Notes: generated from the letters alone by a model not told the origin. 64,000 nucleotides of DNA from Azohydromonas lata NBRC 102462 (GCF_001571085.1 NZ_BCTC01000021.1:1-64000), one strand, 5' to 3'. Positions 46,666 to 56,002 are shown, counted from the stretch's first letter. Program-made: numbers and translations.

Positions 46666-47925
46666 TCAGCGCGCGAGCAGCCCGCCGAGGTCCAACCCCG
46701 TATCGGCGGCCTGCGCCGCGGTGGGCGACACGCCGGCGTCGAGCAGCTTGCGCGCCAGCAGGTGCGTGCGGGCGTCGTTGACCGAGTCCACGGCCACGAG
46801 CCTGTCGGCGCGGTAGTGGCATACCGAGAAGGCCGCGCCGCCCAGCTCGCCGCGCAGCACCCAGGCGTCGGCGCCGGCCGACAGCCCGGCCATCTGCAGC
46901 TTGCGCTCGTACTGGTCGGACCAGAACCAGGGCGTGGCCGTGAAGGGCCGCTCCTGCCCAAGCAGCGCGGCGGCGGCGGACTTGGCCTGCTCGGTGGCGT
47001 TGTGCACCGACTCCAGCCGCAGCAGGCCGCCGTCCTCCAGGCGCCGCGCGGTGCAGTCGCCCGCGGCCACGATGCGCGGGTCGGCCGTGCGCGCGCAGGC
47101 ATCCACCACGATGCCGCCCTCGCAGGCCAGCCCCGCTTCGCGCGCCAGCGCATCGTTGGCGCTCACGCCCACGCCCAGCACCACGAGGCCACAGGGCAGG
47201 CGCCGGCCGTCGGCGAGCTGCACGGCCACGGCCTCGCCACCTTCGCCTTCGGTGGCGATGTGCTCGATGCGCGCGTCCAGCACCAGCTCCACGCCGTGGC
47301 CGCGGTGCAGCGCGGCGAACCAGTCCGACAGCAGCGGCGCCAGCACCCGGCCCAGCAGGCGCGGCGCGGCCTCCAGCACCGTCACCCGTAAACCCTTCTT
47401 GCGCGCCGTGGCCGCCACTTCCAGGCCGATGAAGCCGCCGCCGATCACGGCCACCGGCAGCCCCGCGGCGGCGCAGCGCTCCAGCGCCGCGGCCATGCGC
47501 CCGGCGTCGTCGCGCGAGCGCAGCGCCAGCACGTTGGGCGCCTGTGCCCCGGGCAGCGCCAGCGTGCGCGGCGCCGCGCCGGTGGCCAGCACCAGGCCGG
47601 CGTAGGGCAGCGTGCTGCCGTCGTCCAGGTGGACGAGTTGCCGCGCGCGGTCCAGGCCAAGCACGCGCACGCCGGTGCGCAGCGCGATCTGCTTCTTCTC
47701 CAGCATCTGCGGCGCGCGCAGCATGAGCTGGGCGTCGCTCAGCTCGCCGGCCAGCCAGGCCTTGGACAGCGGCGGGCGGTGGTAGGGGCCGCAGGGCTCG
47801 TCGCCCAACAGCGTGATGGCGCCGGTGTGGCCCGCGCCGCGCAGCGCCTCGGCCGTGAGCGTGCCGGCCTGGCCGGCGCCGACGATGACGACGCTCTCGC
47901 CGGCCGCCACGGGGGGCCTGTTCAC
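46666..47925 (-). CDS. Ferredoxin reductase of the P450 system
   Basis: A 419-residue putidaredoxin-reductase-type flavoprotein. FAD-binding VVIVGAGQAG, NAD-binding VAVIGGGFIGLEVA, second FAD motif IVAAGDCTA, and the C-terminal reductase domain. GTG start at 47925 overlaps the ferredoxin stop by four bases (GTGA) with AGGAG just before. It carries electrons from NADH to the [2Fe-2S] ferredoxin encoded next to it. Confidence 0.9.
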   Translation of the reverse strand: MNRPPVAAGESVVIVGAGQAGTLTAEALRGAGHTGAITLLGDEPCGPYHRPPLSKAWLAGELSDAQLMLRAPQMLEKKQIALRTGVRVLGLDRARQLVHLDDGSTLPYAGLVLATGAAPRTLALPGAQAPNVLALRSRDDAGRMAAALERCAAAGLPVAVIGGGFIGLEVAATARKKGLRVTVLEAAPRLLGRVLAPLLSDWFAALHRGHGVELVLDARIEHIATEGEGGEAVAVQLADGRRLPCGLVVLGVGVSANDALAREAGLACEGGIVVDACARTADPRIVAAGDCTARRLEDGGLLRLESVHNATEQAKSAAAALLGQERPFTATPWFWSDQYERKLQMAGLSAGADAWVLRGELGGAAFSVCHYRADRLVAVDSVNDARTHLLARKLLDAGVSPTAAQAADTGLDLGGLLAR

Positions 47926-48245
47926 TCCTGGCACTCCGGCAGCGTGATGGTGGCACCGGCCAGCGCGGCGCTGCCCTTGATCTGGCAGGCCAGGCGGCTG
48001 TTGGGCCGGCGCTCGGCCACCACGTGCTCCAGCATGCCCAGCTCGTTGTCCTGGGCCGGCGGCAGCTCGGCCATCAGCCGCTCGTCCACGTAGCAATGGC
48101 AGGTGGCGCAGGCGCAGGAACCGCCGCACTCGCCGAGGATGCCGTCCACGCCGCCCGCGGTGGCGGCCTGCATGATGCTCCAGCCGTCCGGCACGTCCAG
48201 GGCGACGCTGTGGCCGGCGGGCTCGACGATGTTGATCAGGGCCAT
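47922..48245 (-). CDS. Adrenodoxin/putidaredoxin-type [2Fe-2S] ferredoxin
   Basis: 107 residues with cluster ligands Cys40, Cys46, Cys49 and Cys87 in the putidaredoxin spacing (C-x5-C-x2-C-x37-C). It shuttles electrons from the reductase to the P450. An ATG at 48245 is chosen because it gives the compact family N-terminus (MALINIVEPAGHSVAL). It lies 69 bp after the P450 gene. Confidence 0.92.
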   Translation of the reverse strand: MALINIVEPAGHSVALDVPDGWSIMQAATAGGVDGILGECGGSCACATCHCYVDERLMAELPPAQDNELGMLEHVVAERRPNSRLACQIKGSAALAGATITLPECQE

Positions 48246-48314
48246 GGAATGTCTCTCTCGTAGGTAGGAAGGTGCGCCGGCCGCGGCGCGCACGCCGCGG
48301 CCGGCCTGCCGGGC

Positions 48315-49490
48315 TTATTGCGGCGCCAGCTCCAGCGCCAGCGGGCTGCGGAAGGTGGAGGAGGGCATCCACGCCAGTTGCGCATGCACCCGTGCGTAGT
48401 CCGGCACCACCTTGTGGAACTCCTCGAAGGCGATGCGCACCGACAGCCGGGCGATGGCCGTGCCCAGGCAGGCATGCACGCCCCCGCCGAAGCCCAGGTG
48501 GCCGCGCGGCTTGCGCGCGATGTCGTAGACGTCGGGGTTGGGGTACTGGCGCTCGTCGCGGTTGCCCGCCCCGTAGGCCAGGCAGACGAAGTCGCCCGCG
48601 CGCATGGTCTGGCCGTGCAGCGCCACGTCCTTCATCAGCCGGCGCTTGAAGCGCTGCGCCGAGGTGTTGAAGCGCAGCGACTCCTCGACGGCGTCGGCCA
48701 GCAGCGCGGGGTCGGCCACCACGGCGCGGCGCGCGTCGCGGTGGTCCGCCAGGTTGAGTGCGAACATCATCATGAAGCCGCCCAAGGACTCCACCCCGGC
48801 CATGATGAGCGTGGTGGTTGTCAGCAGCACCTCGGCCTCGCTCAGGCGGTCGCCGTCGATCTCGGCCTGCGCGAAGTTGGAGATGAGGTCGTTGCGCGGC
48901 TGCGCGCGGCGCAGCGCGATGACGTCGGCGGCGTAGCGCTTCATCCACTCGAAGGCCGCCAGGTGCTGCGGCCCCTTTGTGCGCGTGGCCGGGTCGCTTT
49001 GCACCATCAGCACCGCGTTCTCGCGCACGGTCTGCTCGTCAACGGTCGCCTCGGCGCCCATGGGCAGGCCCAGCGCCGCCATGAGCACGCGCACGGTGAA
49101 CTTGGCCGAGAAGTCCTTGAAGTCGAAGCTGGCGCGGCCGCGCAGCTCCTCGGCCGCCTCGCGGGCGATGGCGCGTATGGGCTCGCCCAGGCTCTCCAGG
49201 TTGCGCTTCATGAACGCGTGCTGGATCAGGCCGCGCAGGCGGTCGTGGCGCGGGGGATCGGTGGTGCCCAAGGTGGCGCCGGCCCGGCCGGGCAGCTCGG
49301 TCATGAGGTTGCCGCTGGCCGAGGAATAGGTCTGCCAGTCCTGCCCGGCCGAGACGATGTCGGCGTAGCGCGAGAGCACCCACATCTGCGCCTCCTCGCT
49401 CCAGAAGCAGGGGAACTCGTCGCGCAGCCGCTTGTAGGCCGGGAAGGGGTCGGCATCGATGGCCGGCGAGTAGGGGTCGAAACGGAACAT
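48315..49490 (-). CDS. Bacterial class I cytochrome P450
   Basis: 391 residues. Haem-binding FGGGVHACLGTAIARL with Cys341, ExxR Glu270-Arg273 in VEESLRF, and the I-helix oxygen-activation motif AGVES at 231-235, where the usual Thr after the acid is Ser235. With the two following genes it forms a complete NADH-dependent hydroxylase system. The substrate is unknown; soluble P450s of this sort act on terpenoids or small aromatics. The frame is open far upstream, but the ATG at 49490 matches family length. Confidence 0.92.
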   Translation of the reverse strand: MFRFDPYSPAIDADPFPAYKRLRDEFPCFWSEEAQMWVLSRYADIVSAGQDWQTYSSASGNLMTELPGRAGATLGTTDPPRHDRLRGLIQHAFMKRNLESLGEPIRAIAREAAEELRGRASFDFKDFSAKFTVRVLMAALGLPMGAEATVDEQTVRENAVLMVQSDPATRTKGPQHLAAFEWMKRYAADVIALRRAQPRNDLISNFAQAEIDGDRLSEAEVLLTTTTLIMAGVESLGGFMMMFALNLADHRDARRAVVADPALLADAVEESLRFNTSAQRFKRRLMKDVALHGQTMRAGDFVCLAYGAGNRDERQYPNPDVYDIARKPRGHLGFGGGVHACLGTAIARLSVRIAFEEFHKVVPDYARVHAQLAWMPSSTFRSPLALELAPQ

Positions 49491-49575
49491 GGCCTGGTCT
49501 CCTTGGCTTTGTTTGATTTGGGGCAGGTGAATTGTTGGTGGACACGGCACCGCGCCGAGTGGACGAAGTACCGTG

Positions 49576-50580
49576 ATGGCTTGCACTTTTGACGTGCCCT
49601 TGCCGCCCCCTGCCTTTCCTGCGCCCATGACTTCCGCCTTGCCGGCGCCGCGCCGCCACCGCCGCCGCACCCCCTCGTCCGCCCTGCCGGCCTTCTCGCT
49701 GTACGGCGAGGCTGGCGCGCCGAATGCGCCGCTGCTGCACATCGAATCCATCCACTCGCGCAGCCGGCTCTACGACTGGGAGATCCATGCCCACGTGCAC
49801 CAGGGTTTGCACCAAGTGCTGTGGCTGCGCGCCGGGCAGGTGGAGGCGGTGTTGGACGAATCACGCAGCCTGGGCCAAGGGCCCATGGCCTTCGTGATCC
49901 CGCCCGGCGTGGCGCATGCGTTTCGCTTCTCGCCGGACTGCGACGGCTACGTGTTCACGGTGAACGCCACGCTGCTGGCCGAGGGCGACGGCGCGCGCGT
50001 GGGCGATGCGCTGCAGGCCCTGTTCGCGGCGCCGCGGGCGCTGGCGCCGGCCGCCGATGCGCCGGAGGTGGCGCGGCTGCAGGCGCTGTTCGATGCGCTG
50101 TTCGCCGAGCACGAAGCTTGCGGGGACAACGATCCGGTGCCGGGCTGGCTTGGGCGGGCGCTGGTGTGGCGGCTGGCGCAGCTCGACCGGCGCGACGCGC
50201 AGGCCGGCGCGCGGCGCCCGCGCGCGGGCGCGGGCGCGCTGCAGTCGCTCTACACGCGCTGGGTGGTGCTGATGGAGTCGCACTACCGGGAGCACTGGCC
50301 GGTGTCGCGCTACGCCGAGCGCCTGGGCCTGTCCACGGAGCGGCTCAACCGCATGGTGCGCGCCGAGACCGGCTGCAACGCCCAGGCCTTGCTGCACGCG
50401 CGGCTGGCGCGCGAGGCCTGCCGGCGCCTGGTGCACGTGGCCGCGCCCGTGTCGCGCCTGGCCTTCGAGCTGGGTTTCCAGGACCCGGCCTACTTCTGCC
50501 GCTTCTTCAAGCGCCAGACCGGCCTGTCGCCCAGCGACTACCGGCAGCGCACGCAGCCGCCGGTCGGCGTGCAGGGCTGA
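49576..50580 (+). CDS. AraC-family regulator, probably of the P450 operon
   Basis: About 334 residues. A cupin-like N-terminal effector domain (HAHVHQGLHQVLWLRAGQVE, FVIPPGVAHAF), as in PobR-type regulators, and a C-terminal double helix-turn-helix (RYAERLGLSTERLNRMVR, LAFELGFQDPAYFCRFFKR). It is divergent from the P450 gene with 85 bp between starts. The start is uncertain: GTG 49573, ATG 49576 or ATG 49627, none with a good ribosome-binding site. Confidence 0.82.
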   Translation: MACTFDVPLPPPAFPAPMTSALPAPRRHRRRTPSSALPAFSLYGEAGAPNAPLLHIESIHSRSRLYDWEIHAHVHQGLHQVLWLRAGQVEAVLDESRSLGQGPMAFVIPPGVAHAFRFSPDCDGYVFTVNATLLAEGDGARVGDALQALFAAPRALAPAADAPEVARLQALFDALFAEHEACGDNDPVPGWLGRALVWRLAQLDRRDAQAGARRPRAGAGALQSLYTRWVVLMESHYREHWPVSRYAERLGLSTERLNRMVRAETGCNAQALLHARLAREACRRLVHVAAPVSRLAFELGFQDPAYFCRFFKRQTGLSPSDYRQRTQPPVGVQG

Positions 50581-50598
50581 CGCCGGCCGCCTCCTGCC

Positions 50599-51495
50599 TC
50601 AGGCCGCTTCGGCGCAGGCCTCCCGCACCCGCTCGCGCAGCCAGCGGTGGGCCGCATCGCCGTCCATGCGCGGGTGCCACAGCAGCGACACCGTGATCTC
50701 CGGCACCTGCACCGGCAGCTCGAACGTGAACAGCCCGACGCGCAGCGTGGCGGTGTGGCGCGCGGGCACGGTGGCCACGAGGTCCGTGTGCCGCGCCAGC
50801 CCAAGCGCCGCGGAGAAGCCGCCCACGGTGGCCGACCAGTCGCGCCGCAGGCCCAGCGGTTCCAGCGCCTCGTCCACGGGCCCCCGTGCCTGCCCGCGGC
50901 GGGACAGGAGCACGTGGCGGCTGGCCGCATAGCGCGCCGGCGTGATCTCGCCCTGCGCCAGCGGGTGGCCTTCGCGCACGGCGCCGACGAAGCGGTCGCG
51001 CAGCAGCGCCTGCACGCGCACTTCCGGGCCCATCGCGCGGTTGACCACGCCGGTTTCCAGGTCCACCGCGCCCTCGCGCAGCGGCGCGCTGTCCTTGTCC
51101 AGCTTGGGGACGAAGCGCAGCCGCACGCCGGGCGCCTCGGCGCCCAGGCGCGCCAGCAGCGGCGGGCCGAAGGTCTCCACGAAGCCGTCGCTGCTGCGCA
51201 GCGTGAAGGTGCGCACCAGCCTGGCCAGGTCCGGCGCCGCGGCCGGGCGCAGGGCGGCTTCGGCGTCCTGCACGATGCGGCGCACCTGCTCGCGCAGGGC
51301 CAGCGCGCGCGGCGACGGCACCAGGCCCCGCCCGGCGCGCACCAGCAGCGGGTCGCCCGTGGCCTCGCGCAGCCGCGCCAGGGTCCGGCTCATGGCCGAG
51401 GGGCTCAGATGCAGTTGCCGGGCCGCGCCCGCCACGCTGCCTTGCGCAAGCAGGACGTCAAGGACGACGAGCAGGTTCAGGTCGGGGCGGGTCAT
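50599..51495 (-). CDS. LysR-family regulator
   Basis: 298 residues starting MTRPDLNLLVVLDVLLAQGS. N-terminal winged helix (SVAGAARQLHLSPSAMSRTLARLREA) and a periplasmic-binding-protein-like effector domain. It belongs to the NodD/LinR-like branch by its DLNLL start. It is divergent from the MFS exporter gene (135 bp between starts), which is its likely target. Confidence 0.85.
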   Translation of the reverse strand: MTRPDLNLLVVLDVLLAQGSVAGAARQLHLSPSAMSRTLARLREATGDPLLVRAGRGLVPSPRALALREQVRRIVQDAEAALRPAAAPDLARLVRTFTLRSSDGFVETFGPPLLARLGAEAPGVRLRFVPKLDKDSAPLREGAVDLETGVVNRAMGPEVRVQALLRDRFVGAVREGHPLAQGEITPARYAASRHVLLSRRGQARGPVDEALEPLGLRRDWSATVGGFSAALGLARHTDLVATVPARHTATLRVGLFTFELPVQVPEITVSLLWHPRMDGDAAHRWLRERVREACAEAA

Positions 51496-51630
51496 GCGCT
51501 CCAGCATACCGGCGCCGGCATGGCGCTGCATGCACGAATGAAGTGCGTTTGCTGCGCCTTCCGCCATGTCGGACCCCTGCCTATCGTTGCGGCAGCTTCC
51601 GCTTTCCGGAGGCGGTCAGGAGAAGAGTTC

Positions 51631-53049
51631 ATGGACCAGACATCCGCAGGCCCCGAGCGAGCCGCCGCGGCGGCAGGCGCTTTCACGTCGGGCGGCGCGG
51701 TGCCCTGGGTGCTGGCGCTGTGTGCGCTGCTGCCGGCGCTGGGCACCAGCATCGCCAACGTGGCGCTGCCGCATTTCGCCCAAGCCTTCGCGGCCCCGTT
51801 CCAGCAGGTGCAGTGGGTGGTGCTGGCCTACTTGCTGGCCAACACCACGCTGGTCGTGGGGGCCGGGCGGCTGGGCGATCTGCTTGGGCGGCGCCGCTTG
51901 CTGCTGCTTGGGCTGGCGGTGTTCACGGCCGCTTCGGCGCTGTGCGGCATGGCCCCGTCGCTGGCGCTGCTGGTGGCCGCGCGGGCGCTCCAGGGCCTGG
52001 GCGCGGCGGTGCTGATAGCGCTGTCCATGGCCATGGTGCGTGACGCCGTGCCCAAGTCGCAGGCCGGGCGGGCCATGGGGCTGCTGGGCACGGCCTCCGC
52101 CCTGGGCACGGCGCTTGGGCCGACGCTGGGCGGCGTGCTGCTGGCGGGCCTGGGCTGGCCGGCGCTGTTCCTGGCCAAGGTGCCGCTGGGCCTGCTGGCC
52201 TTGGGCCTGGCCTGGCGGTACCTGCCCCATGACCGGCGCGCCGCGGGCGCGGACGGTGGCCGTTTCGATGGCCGCGGCACCGTGCTGCTGGCCTTGGCGC
52301 TGTCGGCCTACGCGCTGGCGATGACGGCGCGAGATGGGGCCTTCGGCGCGTTCAACCTGCTGCTGGCCCTGGGCGCCACGGCGGGTCTGGCCCTGTTCAT
52401 GGCGGCGCAGGCGCGAACGGCGTCGCCCCTGGTGCGGCTGGCGTACTTGCGCGATCCGGTGCTGCGCGTGGGCTTCACCACGAGCCTGCTCGTGTCCACC
52501 GTGGTGATGGCGACGATGGTGGTGGGCCCCTTCTACCTGGGCCAGGCGCTGGGCCTGGACACGGCCCGCGTGGGCCTGGCCCTGGCCGGCGGGCCCGTGG
52601 TCGCGGCGCTGGCCGGCGTGCCGGCCGGGCGCCTGGTGGACCGCCATGGCGCGCGGCGCATGGCCGTGGCCGCGCTGGCCGGCATGGCCGCGGGCTGCGG
52701 GGCCCTGTGCCTGGTGCCCACGGGCTGGGGCGTGGCAGGCTACGTGCTGCCCATCGCGGTCGTCACCGCGCACTACGCGCTGTTCCAGGCGGCCAACAAC
52801 ACGGCGGTGATGGCCGACGTCGCACCGGAGCAGCGCGGCGTCGTGGCGGGCCTGCTGAACCTGGCGCGCAACCTGGGGCTGGTGACGGGTACGGCGCTCA
52901 TGGGCAGCGTGTTCTCGCTGGCCTCGGCCGCCGTGAGCCTGCAGGCGGCGTCGCCGCAGGCGCTGGCCCACGGCATGCGCTGCACGTTCGCGCTGGCCGC
53001 CGCGCTGCTGGTGGCGGCGCTGGGCACCGTGCTCGCCCGCAAGGCCTGA
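51631..53049 (+). CDS. MFS drug exporter, DHA2 (EmrB/QacA) type
   Basis: 472 residues with about fourteen hydrophobic helices. It contains the DHA2 motif LGTSIANVALPHFA in helix 1, the GRLGDLLGRRRLL loop (motif A) and the GTALGPTLGGVL antiporter motif C. It probably expels a hydrophobic compound by proton antiport. CAGGAGAAGAG lies before the ATG. Control by the divergent LysR regulator is likely. Confidence 0.88.
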   Translation: MDQTSAGPERAAAAAGAFTSGGAVPWVLALCALLPALGTSIANVALPHFAQAFAAPFQQVQWVVLAYLLANTTLVVGAGRLGDLLGRRRLLLLGLAVFTAASALCGMAPSLALLVAARALQGLGAAVLIALSMAMVRDAVPKSQAGRAMGLLGTASALGTALGPTLGGVLLAGLGWPALFLAKVPLGLLALGLAWRYLPHDRRAAGADGGRFDGRGTVLLALALSAYALAMTARDGAFGAFNLLLALGATAGLALFMAAQARTASPLVRLAYLRDPVLRVGFTTSLLVSTVVMATMVVGPFYLGQALGLDTARVGLALAGGPVVAALAGVPAGRLVDRHGARRMAVAALAGMAAGCGALCLVPTGWGVAGYVLPIAVVTAHYALFQAANNTAVMADVAPEQRGVVAGLLNLARNLGLVTGTALMGSVFSLASAAVSLQAASPQALAHGMRCTFALAAALLVAALGTVLARKA

Positions 53050-53087
53050 CGGCCCAACGGCGACGGCCCAGCGAAGCCAAGCCGCCC

Positions 53088-54287
53088 TCAGGCGGCCGCC
53101 ACCCAGCCGGCCAGCGCGCCCAAGCTGGCGAGCAGCGACAGCCACAGCAGCGTGGCGCACCAGGCGGCCAGGCGGCCGGCATTGAGGGCCACGCGAAACA
53201 CGGCCCAGCCCCGCAGGCACCAGGCCCCGCCCGCCAGCCACGCGGCCAAGCCCAGCACGAAGCCGGCCATGCCGGGTCCGTGCAGCGCCTGCGCCAGCAG
53301 CGCGGAGGCCGTGGGCAGCCCCGCGCTGCCCGCCTGTGCCGCCTGCGCGAGATAGCGCTCCAGCACATGGGGCTGCGCCAGCTCCAGGCCCAGCAGCATC
53401 ACGCACGCCCCGGCACAGAAGTACAGCCACGCGCCGCCATAGAGGTAGGCGAAGGGCGGCGCGACGCGGCGCCAGCACGGCGCGCGCCGCACCGCGCGCC
53501 AGGCGGCGGCCAGCATGGCCGACAGCGCCGCGGCAGCCAGCAGCCCCAGGGCCACGCCCGGCACCACCCAGCGGTACAGCGGCCCCTCCATCACCACGCC
53601 CAACAGCAGGTTGCCCAGCAGCAGGCACAGCAACAGCATGGCCAGCGCCGGCAGCAGCGCGCCGCCGCTGCCCGCGGCCACGCCGTCCTGTACCCGCCGG
53701 ACGATGAGCGCGCGTGGATGCGCGAGCAACTCGGCCAGGTCCGCCACCATCGCCGCCGCCATCGCCGGCGCCGTGCGCGTCCGGCCTTGCGCGGGCTGGG
53801 CCTGGGCGCGGGCCGGATCGGGGTGGATGCCGTAGCGCTGCGCCAGCACGTCCAGCAGCGAGCGCAGGTCGGCCTCCCAGCGGTCGTTGGCCAGCGCCAC
53901 GGCCTGGCAGCGGGCGAAGGGGCGCAGCGAGGGCGGCAGCGCCTCGGCCGCGGGCATGCCCGCGCCTTCCAGCAGCACGGGGATCACGGGCGTGCCCCGC
54001 GCCAGCGCCAGCTCGATTTCGCGCCGCACGAAGTCCTGCGGGTCGTCCAGGCGGCGGCTGCCGTCGCCGGCGGCCGCCTGCAGCCAGCGCGGCCCAACCA
54101 GCGAGAGCACCACCGAGGCGCCGGCCACGGCGCGCTCCAGCGTGTCCACGAAATCCGCGCCGGGCACGATGTCGCCCACGTCGAAGAAGACCCGGTCGGC
54201 GCCGAGCTCGGCATGCAGCCGGTCGCACAGCCGGCCCGTGGCGGCGGGGCAGTCCTGGCGGCGGTAGTTGATGAAAAGGTCCGTCAT
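53088..54287 (-). CDS. TIR domain fused to a multi-span membrane domain
   Basis: 399 residues. An N-terminal TIR domain (about 1-150) begins MTDLFINYRRQD and contains DVGDIVPGADFVDTLERAV and DFVRREIELALARGTPVIPVLL, with Glu90 a candidate NADase glutamate. After a linker, residues ~205-399 form about five membrane helices of no known family. TIR proteins with membrane modules occur in signalling and in anti-phage defence, where NAD cleavage or membrane damage stops growth. There is no recognised defence partner nearby, so the role is open. Confidence 0.75.
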   Translation of the reverse strand: MTDLFINYRRQDCPAATGRLCDRLHAELGADRVFFDVGDIVPGADFVDTLERAVAGASVVLSLVGPRWLQAAAGDGSRRLDDPQDFVRREIELALARGTPVIPVLLEGAGMPAAEALPPSLRPFARCQAVALANDRWEADLRSLLDVLAQRYGIHPDPARAQAQPAQGRTRTAPAMAAAMVADLAELLAHPRALIVRRVQDGVAAGSGGALLPALAMLLLCLLLGNLLLGVVMEGPLYRWVVPGVALGLLAAAALSAMLAAAWRAVRRAPCWRRVAPPFAYLYGGAWLYFCAGACVMLLGLELAQPHVLERYLAQAAQAGSAGLPTASALLAQALHGPGMAGFVLGLAAWLAGGAWCLRGWAVFRVALNAGRLAAWCATLLWLSLLASLGALAGWVAAA

Positions 54288-54324
54288 GCCGGGGCGGGCG
54301 AGGGTGATGCCTTAGATTGAGCCC

Positions 54325-54621
54325 ATGCCCGCCTCGCAAGACTCTGCCCCTCCCGCGCCCGCGCCACAAGGCCGGCCGCCGCGCGGGCGCCCGCCCCGCG
54401 CCCCGCTGCCGGACATCGACCCCGCGCGCTGCACGGGCTGCGGGCGCTGCATCGCCGTTTGCCCGGAGCACGTGCTGGCGTTCGAAACCGTGCGCTGGAC
54501 CAAGTTCGCCGTGCTGGTGGCGGCCGATCCCTGCACCGGCTGCAGCCGCTGCGAAACCCGCTGCCCGTTCAACGCCATCACCATGCGGCCCGCCTCGCAG
54601 GTGCGGCCCTGCGGTGGCTGA
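54325..54621 (+). CDS. Two-cluster [4Fe-4S] ferredoxin
   Basis: 98 residues. Two complete motifs CTGCGRCIAVCP (Cys36, 39, 42, 46) and CTGCSRCETRCP (Cys70, 73, 76, 80) follow a proline/arginine-rich N-terminal tail of ~30 residues. It is a low-potential electron carrier of unknown partner. It is divergent from the TIR gene (37 bp) and convergent with the MBL-fold gene. Confidence 0.85.
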   Translation: MPASQDSAPPAPAPQGRPPRGRPPRAPLPDIDPARCTGCGRCIAVCPEHVLAFETVRWTKFAVLVAADPCTGCSRCETRCPFNAITMRPASQVRPCGG

Positions 54622-54636
54622 GCGGCGGCCTGGCGG

Positions 54637-55353
54637 CTACGGCCGCCCCGCGGCCAGGCAGCCCGCGAGGTCCCGCAGCAGCGCGCCGCCGTCGCCGCGC
54701 CAGGCGCTGCCGTGCATGCAGGCCAGCGTCCGGGGCGCTTGGGTGGCCAGCCGCTCCAGCGTGGCCGGGGTGTGCGGCGCGTGCGCGAAGTAGTCCATCG
54801 CCTGGCGGAAGGCCTCGCTGGGCCCAAGGATGTCGGCATCGGTGAGCGGCTGATCGCCGGCCCCGGGCTGGGTGAACAGGTCGCCGCAGAAGAAGGTGCG
54901 CGTCGTGGTGTCCATGAGCAGCCCGCACTCCCAGCCATGGGGCAGGTGCGGCGTGTCGAACCACTGCACCGTGTGCCGGCCCAGGCACAGCAGCTCGCCG
55001 TCGGCCAGCGCCCGCGGCGCGCGCTCGGCCAGGTCTTCCATGGAGGTCATGGCAGCGATGCGCCCGCACAGCGGCGCGGCCTGCGGCGCCGCGGCCAGGA
55101 ACTCGTTCATGGCGCCGCACTCGTCGGCCTCCACGTGCGACAGCGCCACGTGGCGCAGCCGCGCCAGCGGCATCACGCGCGCGAGGGCCGCGCTCACCGG
55201 CGCGAACAGCTTGCGCGGCCCGGTGTGGAACAGCAGCGGCTCCTCGTCCACCAGCAGGTACTGGTTGAAACTGAAGGTGAAGCCGCCGGGCAACTGCACC
55301 GGCGTGTGGATGCGGTAGATGTCGGCGGCGATCTCGGTGATCTGGCTGTCCAT
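54637..55353 (-). CDS. MBL-fold protein of the flavodiiron (ODP) type
   Basis: 238 residues of metallo-beta-lactamase fold. The metal motif reads SHVEADECG (His73, Glu75, Asp77), the H-x-E-x-D pattern of flavodiiron proteins, with FCGDLF supplying the bridging Asp. The flavodoxin domain is missing, as in stand-alone oxygen-binding diiron (ODP) proteins. It might sense or reduce oxygen; the ferredoxin encoded next to it on the other strand is a possible electron donor (inference). Confidence 0.75.
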   Translation of the reverse strand: MDSQITEIAADIYRIHTPVQLPGGFTFSFNQYLLVDEEPLLFHTGPRKLFAPVSAALARVMPLARLRHVALSHVEADECGAMNEFLAAAPQAAPLCGRIAAMTSMEDLAERAPRALADGELLCLGRHTVQWFDTPHLPHGWECGLLMDTTTRTFFCGDLFTQPGAGDQPLTDADILGPSEAFRQAMDYFAHAPHTPATLERLATQAPRTLACMHGSAWRGDGGALLRDLAGCLAAGRP

Positions 55354-55448
55354 GGCGTGCTCCTGGGTTGAACGGGGCGGCAGCTTGTGTCGCCAGCCGC
55401 CGCGGCGTTACACCCCCCGATGGGGATGCGCGCTAAGCATGCGCCGCC

Positions 55449-55949
55449 ATGGACGCCAGCCCAAGCACCGAGCCCGGCCTGGAGGCCCTGCTGGCCTGCC
55501 GCATCGCGGCGGCCGCACCGGGCGCGGCCGTGGCGGAGGAGGGCCCGCTCTACCGCCTGCTGGCGCCGCGCGCCCGCCGCTACGGCCTGCGCCACCTGCG
55601 CGACCCGCATGCGGCCGCGGACCTGATGCAGCACGTGATGGCGCTGACCCTGGAGCAGTTGCGCGGCGGCGCGCTGCGGCTGCGTGAGTACCGCGTGCCC
55701 TGCAACGGCAGCGTCAACGGCAGCGCGGCGCCGCAGGACGACGTGCTGGTTGGGCGGCTGCAGGTCGCGGCGGATTTCAGCTTCGGTCGCGACACCCTGT
55801 AGCTGCGCGACGTGCCCTTCGACGCCACGGCGAACGAAGTCGTGCTCTTGCCCGCGCTGGACGGCGTGCGGCGGCTGTTGGTGGAGCCCGCGGGCCCGCG
55901 CGAGCTGGGCCACTACAGCTTTCACCACAGCCCCCACCCAGGCGGCTGA
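55449..55949 (+). pseudogene. Sigma-70-like N-terminal fragment fused to another gene's tail, with an in-frame stop
   Basis: Codons 1-78 resemble the start of a small sigma factor (LYRLLAPRARRYGLRHLRDP, then MQHVMALTLEQLR). The frame then changes character and stops at TAG 55800-55802. Past that stop the same frame continues for 48 sense codons with protein-like content (LRDVPFDATANEVVLLPAL, ELGHYSFHH) to TGA 55947-55949. It looks like a deletion joining two genes followed by a nonsense mutation. The source of the tail is not recognised. It follows the MBL gene divergently. Confidence 0.55.
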
Positions 55950-56002
55950 GCCGCAAGCCCCGCCTGGCCCAAGCCACAGCGCGCGGGCAGGGGCTCAGGA
56001 GC

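Noticed and set aside
51616-54471. A 951-codon minus-strand frame across the MFS and TIR genes
   Set aside because: It overlaps two well-supported genes and has shadow-type composition.
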